Assembly: GCA_033220425.1 (NCBI GenBank)
Contig: CM065646.1
Location: 6,207,501 to 6,271,500 of the forward strand
DNA length: 64,000 bases
Reading direction: 5' to 3'
Origin: Lepraria neglecta
Lineage: Eukaryota > Ascomycota > Lecanoromycetes > Lecanorales > Stereocaulaceae
Under the pieces are notes generated by a model. The model was not told the DNA's origin. It did no database searches and was given only the letters and a program-made list of their open reading frames with translations. Below, piece by piece: positions 1-11,062 of this stretch. The translations under genes were made by a program, and so were the position numbers. Within the stretch, counting starts at the first letter, position 1; each line of letters begins with the position of its first letter.

Positions 1-78
1 ACTTTAAATATATATATGAACTACGCGCCGCTACTATAGTCTCAAGCCTTCTAGGATTCGCTCGGCTCGATAACCTAT

Positions 79-470
79 CTCTATATGCGGATAAGCTTAA
101 AGGGGGGGATTTATATAATGGCGGCGAGGGTCGTACGAACTTTACAGAGTTAGCTAATCTAAGAGAAGACTAGACTAAATACCCGCTAGCTAGCATCTAT
201 ATCTATTATATTGAATATTTTATTAATAATAGTCCGAAGTTAGTTATATTAAAGGATTTAATTATTAAACTAAGGGAGGACATCGTCGGAAGACCGCAAT
301 AACTATCTATAATTACCAAGCTATCTACTACTATATATATTCTAGCGATAGTAGGTCTATAGCTCTTCCGCTATTTCGCCTTGGCTTTATACTAACCTTA
401 CTCTAGTAGTTTAAAAGGTATTATCCTAATAAATGACTATAGCGTAGCTCAGCTTTACCTTCTAGGAAAC
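79..470 (+). pseudogene. possible SNF2-type helicase C-terminal remnant
   Basis: With TAG codons read as mutated CAG or TGG, one plus frame gives a fairly continuous peptide: LYADKLKGGDLYNGG, then NNSPKLVILKDLIIKLRED, then a KLSTTIYILAI-like stretch. SPKL..L..LI..L followed by a hydrophobic strand resembles the start of the C-terminal helicase lobe of SNF2-family ATPases. No motif V or VI could be followed after the damage. The family call is weak and rests on remembered sequence style. The segment is certainly non-functional as it stands. Confidence 0.25.
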
Positions 471-484
471 GAGATAAATTATTC

Positions 485-755
485 GTATAGATATACCAAG
501 GAGATAACTATTATCACTTTATTCCCCCTATAAACTACGTTCTTAAAACCGGTATTACCCTTACCTATACCTCTAGAAGCGTAAATATAGATACGAACTA
601 GATAAAGTGCTATAGGATTTAATACTATAGGCGGGTTATTCAGTAGTAATAGTAAAGATAGAAGGTATATAAATACAGTATATTTCTAGATAAGGTAAAG
701 GGATCTTGATTCGATTATTATCTAGATAGGTAGATAGAAAGCTCTTAGTAAGAGT
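485..755 (+). repeat. dispersed repeat segment E1 (empty-site copy)
   Basis: The stretch starting GATATACCAAGGAGATAAC is nearly the same as 26992-27168 followed directly by 27913-28001. The second copy is split by R2; this copy is continuous, reading GAAGGTATATAAATAC across the junction. It therefore serves as the pre-insertion reference for R2. Differences are mostly C/T and G/A. Its own identity is unknown; it may belong to the helicase-like element at its left. Confidence 0.7.
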
Positions 756-3700
756 AGATATAATATAATAGAATTAACCTATAGGTATTGCCAGCAGTAA
801 ATTTAAGGACTAGTTTAAATATTATAAATAGTAGACCCCGTTATTCGAATTAGAGACTAGAGAAACTATACTATTTAACTTAACGTTACTGAGATAATAT
901 TTATATCCCAGAATCCCGCTATAAAGACCCAGCTAATACTACCCGCCGCTTTTCCCAACCTAGATTTATCTTCTCTAATAAATCTAAACGCTGTCACCGC
1001 TATAGAGGATATAGTTCTACTAACTTAATATATATCCGCTAGTAGAGATTCTCTTTATAGGACGTATTATAAATAGAAGGAGGTATCTAATCGTTATTAA
1101 CCAAGTTAAAGAACTAATTCAATCGGTTAAGCTAATAATGTAACTCTATATCCTATCTATATAACTTAAGAGCCAGCGGCAAAGTATATATTATTAATAC
1201 GAATCTAGTGAGTCCGGCTCCGTATATATTCATCGATGGATACTCGAGTAGGTAGTATCTAAGGTCTTAAGGTCCCGGGCTAATAGGGCGGAGGCGGCGT
1301 ATACTTATCGAGGATATAGCAGAAACGGCGATATTCGTTATACGTAGGAGAACTATAGCTAGAGATATAGTCCTAGTAGTAACCTGTTCGAAAAGGTAGG
1401 AAATTTTCGTTCGACTCGGATAGACTTTTATCCGACTCGGCTAAGTTTCTATCTAACTTAGTTAATAGTCTTTAAGCTAACTCGATTTTATATTAATATT
1501 ATATTAATTAAAATAATACGATAATAATACGCTAAAGGAGCCTATCCCTTTCTAAAAACCTTCGCCTTCTTCCCCTAAGAACCTCGCCTATCTAGCTACC
1601 TATAACTAGCTATATCATCGTAGATTATACTCCTTAATACCTTATACTACCTTATTACTAGTAAAGACCCTTATATATATTAGATAGATAATAGAGATCT
1701 TCTAATAATAGCTAAGATAAAGGGAGAATAACTAGTAGCTACTAGAAAAGCCTAGGAGACTAAAGCGAATAAGCGAAAGGTACGATTCGAACTAAGTAAC
1801 TTATTCTATATATTAATATATTAGTAGATTAAGGCTATTAAAGAAAAGTAGCTAGAACCTAAGAGAAGTATCGAAGAGGACAATAGAGTAGTAGAGCCTA
1901 GGAAATATCAAAGATATAATAGTAACCTTAGTAAGGATATCTCTGAAAAAATACACGAAGAAGAGGTCTCTTTAAAGATAACTAGCGTTAAGGATATTAA
2001 AATATCTTCTAATAACTCTATAACCAGCCCTGCGAAGAGACTAGTACCTACTATTATTATAGGGGTATAACTTCTCTATACTCCTATATTCGGTTCGTTA
2101 GATAACTCTATATTTAGGAGATAGAAAAGATAGGCTTCTCTATTATAAGTACGATTAGTATATAATAATAGATATAATCTATTGACCGTACAGCGTAAAT
2201 AGACGCGGCCGTTGATATCTAGAATCGATACCGTATTATAAAGCGATACGAGTATTACCTAAAAGAAGACCGTAAGTTACCTATCGATATTATATATATA
2301 TTTAATACGCTAATATAGAAAGAAGGAAATAATATAGAACTATATAATAAAACAAGATCCTCAAGAGAATATAGATACTAGAAACTACCTACGCAGCTCG
2401 GTAAATAATAAATTAGAGACGCGTATTTATTAAATATAGCTAAAATAGCCGATAGTATAGGAATAACGAAACCGAATATCTTTATATATAGAGTAGAATG
2501 GCTAGTATACCGGATGACCTATCTAGACGCCCTAATAGATAATAACTGATAAGTTTAAATCTACTAGTAAGAAATATCGAAAATCGAGAGAGAATCTAAT
2601 TAGTAGACGGAAGGATGAATCAATAGTATATTTACCTTAGTATATAGGTCTTATAATAACTAATTATTATAGTCGGTACAATATAAGTAGCGATAGCTAA
2701 CCTGTACCGCACTATCTATACGGCGTAAACGGCCGAATTCCAGTACCGCGACCACGGGATGATTATCTAATCCTGATAATTAGATTCTATCATCTAAAAA
2801 GATAAGGCCTAGACTATTATCGACTTCGTTACCTATACCTATATATATATTAGATATTAAATCTAAAGATAACTATAAGGAGGTAACTACGGAGGAGGCG
2901 GCGGGACCTATTACTTAGAGTAGTTCTAGGCGTCGCCAAGCGCAAAGATACTAATCCTTACGGGAATATTAATATATTTTCTACGCAACGAAGCCTATAT
3001 TCCTCTCCAAGATTATAGGCGGTAATAATACTAATAGCCTATTACCGTAGCTAGAATATAACCCGGTAGCTCTAAGTAACCTTATAATAAGAATATAGAG
3101 AGAATAGAAGGCTAAGCTCTAAAGAACGAAGGGGCCTTAAGTTATCGGCGATCTAGATACCTTAGGTAATATACTAACTCCTAAAGAAGCTCGCAAGGTT
3201 ATTACTCCTAAACCCCTACCTATTTATATAACGCCGCGTAATAGCTAATATCTTTATAGCTTATAGATAGCCTAAGCGAATTCAGAAGTTTTATAATAAG
3301 GAAAATAAGATTAACCGTTAAAATAGTAGTAGAATAGCTATATCTAATAGTCGAGGACCGGAAGAATAATATATCAAATCTACTATTTAATATATAATTT
3401 ACTTTCGCGGATCTAGAGAAAGGTATAAGTATTCTTCTTTCCTAAACGAGAACGAAATATATAGCTAACAGGTCTAAGATAAGGGTTATTTTCTAGTATC
3501 GATAATTATAATAAGTCTATATTATATATATTTTTCTAATAGAATAAGTACTATTAGATTTAGGTATAAGAGTAAGGATCTATAGAAACCTTTACCCGCT
3601 AGTGCTATTATTTTCGTTATAATAGTACTTTATTATATATTCGAAGAATATAAATATAGCTCCTATAGGATTAAGAGATAGGACGGTATATTAGTTAGTA

Positions 3701-4480
3701 GTAAGTTAACCTAATACTTAAAGAATAACCTATATACTAATAATACCTTAAGCTATATTCGAATATATAATAGAGGTATAGTATAATATAGGTAAAATCA
3801 AAACGTAGATAGTTACGGGACTACTTTATCGTCGAATAATAGACTACTATTATATAAATAGGTATAGTAAGAACTGTCGACTACTAGTTACTAATATATT
3901 TAAGGATTCTCTAGAAGATCTAAAAAATTAACCGGACCTTTAGAGCGTTCTAGAGGAGATAGGAATAAATAATACTAGTATAATAGGCTAAGAAGAAGAG
4001 TACGGAAATAATAAAGAATATACGATATATATAAGAAGCGATTATAGGTATATATTATCGGCTAATACTAAAATTTAGGCTAAAGAACTATCTCCCGAGG
4101 AGGGTCTTAACGAGACCAATTTAGAGTTTAGAAACTAGGATAGTTTTTTCGCTTCCCTTACCTTTAGTAATAATTCAGTAGAGATAATAGATATCTAGGT
4201 ATTTTTAATATAGGACTTCGAGTATATATAGAAGGAGGCCGGCCTATAAGTAGATAAGAGTCTTTAGGAAGAGGATTATATTATAGATATTAAAGAGTAG
4301 AGTAGGTTAGTAGAGAGGTAGATTATAGAGGATAAAATAGTATATCTAAATATTATTCTAATAGGAGAAGAACCTGAGGACTAGGCTACTAAGGATACTG
4401 CGGAGGGGATAGAGGATAGATTAATAGAGTATAAAGCTTAGGCGGGAGGAAGCCTAACGGAATCAAGCTATCAGCAATCG

Positions 4481-4749
4481 AATATGTAGCTATTAAATGT
4501 ATAATATGAAAATGATTATCGTATTATCTTTTAAAATCGCCTAGCTCGGATAATACTACCTGCAGGTTAATTCTGGATAAGATGTCTAACTCAAATATAC
4601 CCACTACAGCGGAGGATATATCCGAACTATCCGACTCGGATGACTTCTTATCTACTAATTTTATCGATATACTACCTGAGCGTATATATTTCGTATTCCG
4701 GAATAAATGCGTAATAGTAGCGTTAGTCCACGAAAGCAACTTTTAATAC
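4481..4749. other. boundary between RIP repeat and host-type DNA
   Basis: Base composition changes from TA-rich repeat texture to ordinary mixed sequence between about 4500 and 4760. A 71-codon minus frame here (4524-4739) has no recognisable motif. I see no target duplication or terminal repeat marking the edge. Confidence 0.4.
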
Positions 4750-7232
4750 TGATATTGTAGGCGCCCAGCGCAGCAATTTGAGGTTGCAGATACTGCTATC
4801 GGCAACCTCGAGTTACTGATTTGGCTGATTTCTCGGTCCGCAATCGATATGGGATGCAGACCCTGATCGCCATGCGGCCTGCTGATAGCGCAAAACTAGC
4901 TGTGACGCTAATGACATAATCTTTTGGGAAAGCGCGATGTATAGCTGTACTGATCTTTTAGTTTGAGTTCTGCCTGACCGTTTATAAGTGTTAGAAGAGG
5001 CTCGACTTGGCCACGCCTTGCAGCGAATATGTATAGAGCCTGGAGGTTCTTGTTTACTAGGTTTGCATTTGTTCCAGAACCAAGTAAAGTTACAATAAGT
5101 TGTGTTCGACTCTTGTTGGCTGCGAAGTGCGAAGGCGCCCATAGATCCGTATTTATAGCATCAACAAAAGCCCCCAAATCTATGAGAATTCTTGTAATGT
5201 CGACATAGCCAAGGGCCACGGCTGTCTGCAAGGGGTTTGCGGTCTTCGAGCGCGCTTCTGAGAAAGTATATCCATCACTTAGGCGCCATGGTCAAAAAGG
5301 TGCATTGCCGTGGGCTTGGATATCTGTTACATGGTTCATGTTATAGCTTCTTCCGCAAACGTAATCAGATTGCATCTTGTCTCCTTCTTCGGTGAATTAG
5401 ATACATATACTCAGAGAAGGCTAAGGAGTTCATTGTACCTTGGCGGGCATGATCAATGATCAACTTCACGTATTCGGCATGACCGCTTGCTATGGCTAGA
5501 TGTATTGCATGGGCGGGTCGGCAGCAGTACAGGATTTTTTATAACGCTTTCTTGAAAAAAAGGTGAAGAGTTTGAATACCGTTAAAGCTTGCAGCAAAGT
5601 GGAATGCCGTGTATCATTGAAATGCCGTAGATTTGCATGCAGTACCGGCGATAGAAGTACTATGAGATATCAAGTACTTGGCTATATCTAATTCTTTCTA
5701 TGAGAAAGTGTAAAGTACCGTTGCACAGCCGAAGCAATTAGAAAAGCCGCTATCAAAATCGACACCTGTTACAAGAGTCTCACAGAGTTGCATTATCTTC
5801 TAGCTCGATAGCCATTTTGAGGGGTTCTGAAGGTAATGCCTTGTTCTCCCTGGCTTTGGCGTAGTTAGGTTGGCAAAGATCTGTTACTGCGATTTAGTCA
5901 CAGATAGACAGGCAGCAATTATGTAAATGGATTTATGTTACCTTCCCCTGAAGTCTTTTCCTTCAAAACGTTTGCTATGTCAACAAATCCGTGCTTTCGT
6001 GCCCGTAGCTCGGGACTGAAGCCGAAGCCATCCTAGAGACGTACATTGCATCTCTTCTCTATGATCATCACAAGATCAAGGTGTTCTTCTCGAACAGCAG
6101 CGGGCAAAGGGCAATCGACCCACCGAGCCAGTAATTTATCATCTGCATTCCTGTCAAGCAACACGGAAATATTTCTTAAACTTCCACGTAAACAGCTATA
6201 TAGAGCGGCGTCTCTCTTTTTCATGAGTATGGCAGTTGGCATCTGCTATGAAATCATTTTGGAGAAGGTATTCTATCGCGCAGTTATCGAGGCCTGCGGC
6301 TCGATGGAGTACTGTACGGAGTCAACGGATATTGTCATATTTGCATTCCAATCTTTCATATTGCCCTTGAACGAAGAGATTAGTTCTTCACTGCTAGACT
6401 CACAAGCATAGTGGGCAGCGGTCCAGCCCCTATTGTTATTTGCAGATAGGTCAGTACCATGATGGATGAGGTGCTCTACGACGGCCGCGTTTCCTCCTTG
6501 GGCAGCGAACATCAATGCGGTGGTGCCTCTTAAATTGCGGCCGTTAGGATCAACGCCCAAGTCGAGAAGGTTCCTCACGGGTTCATGAGAACCAAAGGGG
6601 ATCCTTTAGAAGCAAAACGAAATAGTTCATGTTTTAAGCCAGCAGCAGTTCGGTCCTCGTTCGTTTTCCCAAGTAGCCCTCCCAAAAACTGGCAGTTACA
6701 CCCGTACCAATAAGCATATTGAAGAGGGCTCATCCGGATTATCTGACAATCTGTTGCATCCACTGAGGCAGAGCATTTCACGATCTCATAGGCCAGCTCT
6801 TCCTCTTTGAACTGAAGTGAAGTGCCAGACAAAGCAAACACAGATCAGCGGGCACTTACAAGGGTAACTTCCTATCCTTATCCAATCCCAGTAGTTTCAT
6901 GATAATGTGTGGAATCACTTTTGAATCTTCAGCTAGGCTTGAACTATTATTATTGGAAACTGAAACTTAGTCCTTCCAAGACTCGGCGAGGTACACGAGC
7001 GCTATAGTGCCCATTTGGTCTGGCGATGATGGATCAGCACCATTTATGAGCAATATTTGAAGGGCACTATCTCCCCAGTAGTACTCATTTCCATGCACCT
7101 GTTAGGCTTTATGTAGTGCAGTTAAACCGTATGCGTCCTTCGAACCCATTGACGAGGCTTGCTGAGCGAGCATTTGCAGAAGGTTGTCAAAGATCCGATC
7201 AAAGACTTGCCTACTAGCAAGATCAGCATTTC
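4750..7232 (-). pseudogene. ankyrin-repeat protein, broken by stops and frameshifts
   Basis: The minus strand encodes a chain of ankyrin repeats in pieces: about 7232-6890, 6841-6575, 6578-6273, 6242-5955, 5880-5300 and 5231-4908. Typical repeat cores are visible, for example GLTALHKA, LQILLINGADPSSPDQ, NLRGTTALMFAAQGGN, NNNRGWTAAHYACES and LGYVDITRILIDLGAFVD. Two introns can be proposed: one starting GTAAGT near 6860 and ending TTCAG near 6815, and one starting GTAACA near 5942 and ending AACAG near 5880. Lesions include in-frame stops that look like CAG/CAA-to-TAG/TAA (near 6036 and 7100), a frameshift at about 6590 in a CCCC run, and another near 5790. The proposed intron near 6860 also leaves the frame out of phase. 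The family usually acts as a protein-binding scaffold; the partner cannot be predicted. It lies between RIP-degraded DNA and another broken gene, so RIP leakage or an earlier gene duplication is plausible. Confidence 0.75.
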
Positions 7233-7244
7233 TTCGGATCTAGC

Positions 7245-9020
7245 CCTTTGCCGTACAACCATTCCACGCCTGCCAAGACCAAATGACACACTACGCATAT
7301 ATAATTCCTCCGTTCTTGTCCTCACCAGGCCCCGCATCGCAAGTGTTCGTTAAAGCGTCAAAGTACGTACTACACCAGTAGTCAGGTCCCGTAGGTACCG
7401 CATCTCTGATCTCTGGGGCCGGAACATTGGCACACTCCGGCCTTGGATCCCAGATCATAAAAGACTTAGACAGCATCACACCGCGCGCTTGGAATTGGAG
7501 AGTCTTGTAGGCAGGTTTGTCCTTTTCGAAGACCAAAGTGTCACCAACACCGTTTTTACTGGGTGTGCAGAATATGGCTGCATTTTGGAGAATGTCGCTC
7601 GTTTGAGGGCGAGGTAGTGACGTGTAGGTCGCTCCAGTGTCAGTGGAGTATTTTTGACCACAAGATAAGGTTGTTTTGTCTGGACTGAAGGCAGTCGCAA
7701 CCGATGCTACAGATGCGGCAGATATCGACGACATGGCAGCGGCCACAGATGCCGCGGACGCTGCATTGACCGATGCCGTGTTGAGGTAATCATTCTTGGT
7801 AGGTTGAATGGTGTACCGCATGATCATGAGCATATGTAAGGCCACCAAAACTCAGAAACAAAAACTCACATCGTAATGTTTAGACGTCGTTCCACTGACG
7901 ATAGTTGTGAGGAGTCCAACGTATGTCCCTCCACAATTGCAATAGTTGACATTGGCGCAGCCTTGCTCGTCACCTTGCAGCACGTAATGGCATCCTGGAA
8001 TCCCCCCTACACCTGGGATGGTTGTAGGTGCTGCGCTTGTGGAAATGGGATTTATCGTCTTAGATGTGTCCAACGAGGTGTAGTTGCAATTTGCCGAGGA
8101 AGTAGTGGCATTACTTACGGGAGGAAGAGTGGGATATTTACCTGGCCCACAGTCACACAAGTTTGTAGGCGAGTACCATGGTGCACCGTCGGCCATGCAA
8201 TCAGGCAGTGGTGCGGTAGTCTTGACTATATTTGAGGTGAGGGAAGCTTTGGAATATGATGCACTTGCAGAGGTCGAAGTGGCAGGCTGAGAGTTAGTCT
8301 GACCAATGATGGTACCTGAATTGGTGTCTGTAATGACATCTGACCCTGACGCTGAACTCAAAGTCGTGGAGTCTGTCCCAGGTGGTAGCGAGAAGGAAAT
8401 AGGAAGTCAGTGGACACGCAGAATTAGCTGTGCTACTCAACGCTGATGACGACGCAGAATCGGTGATAGCGTCCGTCTCAGTTGCCGAGGAAAGCGTCGT
8501 AGAATCTGTTCCCGGTGACAATGAAAACGAGTAGGAAATGAGCGGGCAGGCTGAGCCCGAGCTTACACTTGACGTGGATATAGAGGGCGTCGGCGATGAA
8601 AGCGCGCTGGTCTTACTATCCGTCTCCTTAGGTTGTGTTTCGCTTGGCTTTAAATCTGGTGGGAAGGTTTCTTTGGATCATTAGGGCCTTCAAAGCGGTC
8701 GCCTTATGTAGTTAGCATGCCGCTGTAGGAAAAGGACCTTTACTGACTCACTTGGAGACCCACTTGTAGGCGGCTCACTGCAACTTTTTATGAATGGGAT
8801 CGGAATGCAGGGAAAAGAAATAGACGGAAGATTCAGCTTCGGAAATCGAAACGATACGCTGGGTATCAGAGAAAAGTTCCAAAGTATGATACCTCCACCT
8901 TTGGCGCCACACCCAGGGCATCCTACGATGACTGGTACGATTGTCGTCCGACCGCCAACCTACGTGGTGAGCCAGTAATTGGCCAAAAAAGCGGTATTAG
9001 TTGTCCCTTCAGTCGACTCA
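7245..9020 (-). pseudogene. secreted Ser/Thr-rich, Cys-rich protein, degraded
   Basis: Read on the minus strand. The first part carries a CPGCGAKGG segment and a Pro/Ile-rich stretch (PSISFPCIPIPFIKSC), then a 49-nt intron (GTGAGT at 8751, GCTAAC branch, AG at 8703). Next comes a Ser/Thr-rich region with two imperfect copies of a unit ending PGTDSTTLSSA. Then come Cys-rich cassettes (LCDCGPGKYP; CANVNYCNCGGTYVGLLTT) and a C-terminal region with SYF/YWCSTYFDALTNTCDAG. From memory, YCNCGG cassettes and this kind of C-terminus occur in fungal extracellular proteins, some attached to GH18 chitinase-like modules; no catalytic domain is present here. Lesions: frameshifts near 8655 and 8390, loss of the AG at the 3' end of the intron near 7810, a TAG near 8968 and a TAG at about 7291 after GGIIYA. 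Past that last stop the same frame continues CVIWSW. No signal peptide is visible because the 5' end is missing. Confidence 0.65.
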
Positions 9021-9025
9021 AATAT

Positions 9026-9985
9026 TCAGTCCTCGTCTTCGGACCCTTCCTCTTTGATCTCCAGGTCCGTGAACTCCATCCCCCTCTCCCTCATCACCGC
9101 CTCCAGATATCGCTTTACATCCTCCTTCTTTGAAAGTTGCGCCCGATCCCGAGCCGTATAACCCCATCTACTCTTTTTTCCCAGATCGACCCCGTTCTCC
9201 ACCAGGAACCTCGCCTTAGGTACGGATCCTTTTTTTGCAGCTGTATGCAAAGCCGTCCCCCAATCCTGGCAATACGCGACTCGGGGTAGCTTGTCCCAAC
9301 CTTCATACTCCAGTTCATTGATATCGATGCCCGCTTTAAGTAGACACCCCATCATGGCGATAGACGCGTCATCGTCGCGGCGATAAGCAGCGGAGTGGAG
9401 CGCGCTAGTATTCTTGAGAGTTGCACCGCGAGAAATGAGGAGGGAGGGTATTACTGGGCTCGAGGCTATCATAACAGCCCAGCGAATTGGGGAGCCAGGA
9501 TCGGATGGAAGGCCAATTGGGGGGGCGCCGTTGTCGAGAAACCATTGCAGGAGGGACTCGCTGTCAGGGTGGGACATTGTGAGACACATAGTCAGGGTCC
9601 CATCCTTGCACGCGGAACTCTGTGGGCTCCAGCCGTGCTGTCGAAATGTCTCGAAGACAGCGAGCGGATTCGGATTGTCATCGCGCGTTGTCATGTCTGC
9701 CGCCGCGCCAATTATAGGCGCTCCATGGTCGAGGAGTAGCCGTACAATTGACACGTGTCCGCACGTAGCGGCGCAGGTCAGGGCGTATCCTAAATCGTTT
9801 GGGGGAGGAGGGGGAAGAGAGGGTGTGGAGGTCCATGTTTGGAGGATTGTTTCTACTTGGTCGAGGTCTCCCTCCCAAATTGCTGCTTCGAGGGATCTTT
9901 TGAGAGTAAGTGGATCGGATGGGTTCGGCGAGGAGCTGAGGGAACGTCTGGATAAAGTCTCGGGGGTTTGGGTGGATGTTGACAT
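9026..9985 (-). CDS. ankyrin-repeat protein, intact single exon
   Basis: A 319-residue uninterrupted frame. The start is an ATG in a strong context (CCACCATGTC) and the stop is TGA. A low-complexity Ser/Pro N-terminus (1-28) is followed by a helical segment with SLEAAIWEGDLDQVETIL. About six ankyrin-type repeats follow: roughly 64-93 (GYALTCAATCGHVSIVRLLL), 128-157, 165-192, 194-224 (TSALHSAAYRRDD), 242-271 (WGTALHTAAKKGSVPKARFL) and 274-300. The C-terminus is acidic (KEEGSEDED). No signal peptide or membrane segment is seen, so it is probably cytosolic or nuclear and mediates protein-protein contacts. It lies next to a degraded ankyrin gene on the same strand, but the two are not obviously close in sequence. 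Only about 40 bp separate the ATG from repeat-like DNA upstream, so its promoter may lie in or beyond that repeat. Confidence 0.85.
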   Translation of the reverse strand: MSTSTQTPETLSRRSLSSSPNPSDPLTLKRSLEAAIWEGDLDQVETILQTWTSTPSLPPPPPNDLGYALTCAATCGHVSIVRLLLDHGAPIIGAAADMTTRDDNPNPLAVFETFRQHGWSPQSSACKDGTLTMCLTMSHPDSESLLQWFLDNGAPPIGLPSDPGSPIRWAVMIASSPVIPSLLISRGATLKNTSALHSAAYRRDDDASIAMMGCLLKAGIDINELEYEGWDKLPRVAYCQDWGTALHTAAKKGSVPKARFLVENGVDLGKKSRWGYTARDRAQLSKKEDVKRYLEAVMRERGMEFTDLEIKEEGSEDED

Positions 9986-10025
9986 GGTGGTAGTACCAGG
10001 GCGAAATGAAATGCTAAAGCCTTAG

Positions 10026-10412
10026 AAGGGTTCACCCCTAAACTACATAAATTACATATCACCTGTATAGCCCTATAGGGCTGCACCTAAAGCTGTTGAA
10101 GCGGGCCCTAAAAAAGCCCCCCAAGATCCCCTTAAAATAGTCCCCCGGAGCGTCTCTACCCCTAGAGAGGTCCCTAGACAACACCCGCTTCGAGGCTCCT
10201 AGATAATAAAGGCGCCCCGAGATTGTTAATACCTAGTATATTTCCTTATTAGGGACCCTTGGCCTAAAACACCCGTTAAATAATGAAAATCTGGGCCCTA
10301 CAGCACCCTAAAGATACGGGTATACTCTAGGGGCCTTGTCGGAAGTTGGGGTTAGGGCTTTTACGATAATAGTTAGCGGAAATTAAGATTAATCGTCGTT
10401 CTCAAAGTAGGC
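10026..10412. repeat. repeat-like, partly RIP-mutated intergenic DNA
   Basis: This stretch is rich in CCCTA and TAGGG motifs, C/G runs and CTATAGGG-type palindromes, unlike the flanks on either side. Its texture suggests a degraded non-coding mobile element. No second copy is visible in the window and no terminal repeats could be defined. I see no gene. Confidence 0.4.
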
Positions 10413-11062
10413 GGCTGCCGGAAGCCAGCAGACTTGCAAGCGATGCAGCTTACACTGCTTTTTAGGACTCTCTTGCATCTGCTATTAGCTAGATTCAACG
10501 CAATCTCAGGCATGATGTACTATAAGGGCGAAGAGGACAAAGAGTGGTAGTCATCTGATATCAGAGCGTGACAAACCCTCAGGCCAGACACCGACGAACG
10601 CGATCCGAAACAGCCTATCATACAACGCAAGAGGACGCCTTCTTATAGTTTTAACCATCTCGCATGCCAACTCTTGGATAGAAACGAGCGGTCCATTCAC
10701 ACACGGACGCCTGTGCGTGTAAGTAATTGTTAGGACACCTTGGCGTCAGCCGCTGTAAGAACTAGACTAAGAATGGTCCATTATCGTTCAAAAATTGGGC
10801 TAAGAGTCATAAATGTAAGCAAATGCAACGATGCTTACAAGGCGGCTACTCGTCGTGGTGGAAAGTGACGTGCCATTGGAACCCATCGTATAATTGTCCC
10901 ATTGCGTGTCAGCACAGTGAACTCTACCGTCTCAGAATATCCAGATACATTTGTATAAGATGGCTGCAATGTCTCGTCTACCTTTAACAGAAACACCAGC
11001 ACAGCTCAATCGTCGAAGACTCAATCACCTTTACTCCCGTATTGTTCAATTGGGTTCCCACC
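10413..11062 (+). promoter_or_regulatory. upstream region of the hydrolase gene, candidate TATA-like box
   Basis: Ordinary-composition DNA without a convincing gene. A TATAAGA sequence lies at 10954-10960, about 105 bp before the hydrolase ATG. Immediately after it, an ATG at 10960 opens an 82-codon frame that runs to 11205 and overlaps the hydrolase start in another frame; if transcripts begin upstream of it, this would act as an overlapping upstream ORF. Transcription start sites cannot be read from sequence alone. Confidence 0.3.

Larger units (their letters stand above)
1..4480. repeat. RIP-degraded repeat block, mostly unresolved
   Basis: The block is rich in TA dinucleotides and dense in TAG/TAA in all frames, with no open frame of useful length. 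The texture (CTATA, TAGTA, ATATA runs) matches that of the identified RIP-mutated elements further right. A short stretch is shared with 26992-28001, which shows that at least part is dispersed repeat. No LTR, terminal inverted repeat or target duplication could be defined, so the block may run off the left edge. Apart from the possible helicase remnant listed separately I cannot name the original genes. Confidence 0.7.

Noticed and set aside
7876-8290. Plus-strand frames over the secreted-protein pseudogene
   Set aside because: Shadows of the minus-strand Cys-rich coding sequence; no motif of their own.
9395-10025. Plus-strand frames over the intact ankyrin gene
   Set aside because: Antisense shadows; composition follows the minus-strand codons.
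11042-11062. Hydrolase start at the upstream in-frame codon
   Set aside because: That codon is TTG; the first ATG (11063) has a good context and is followed directly by a signal peptide.
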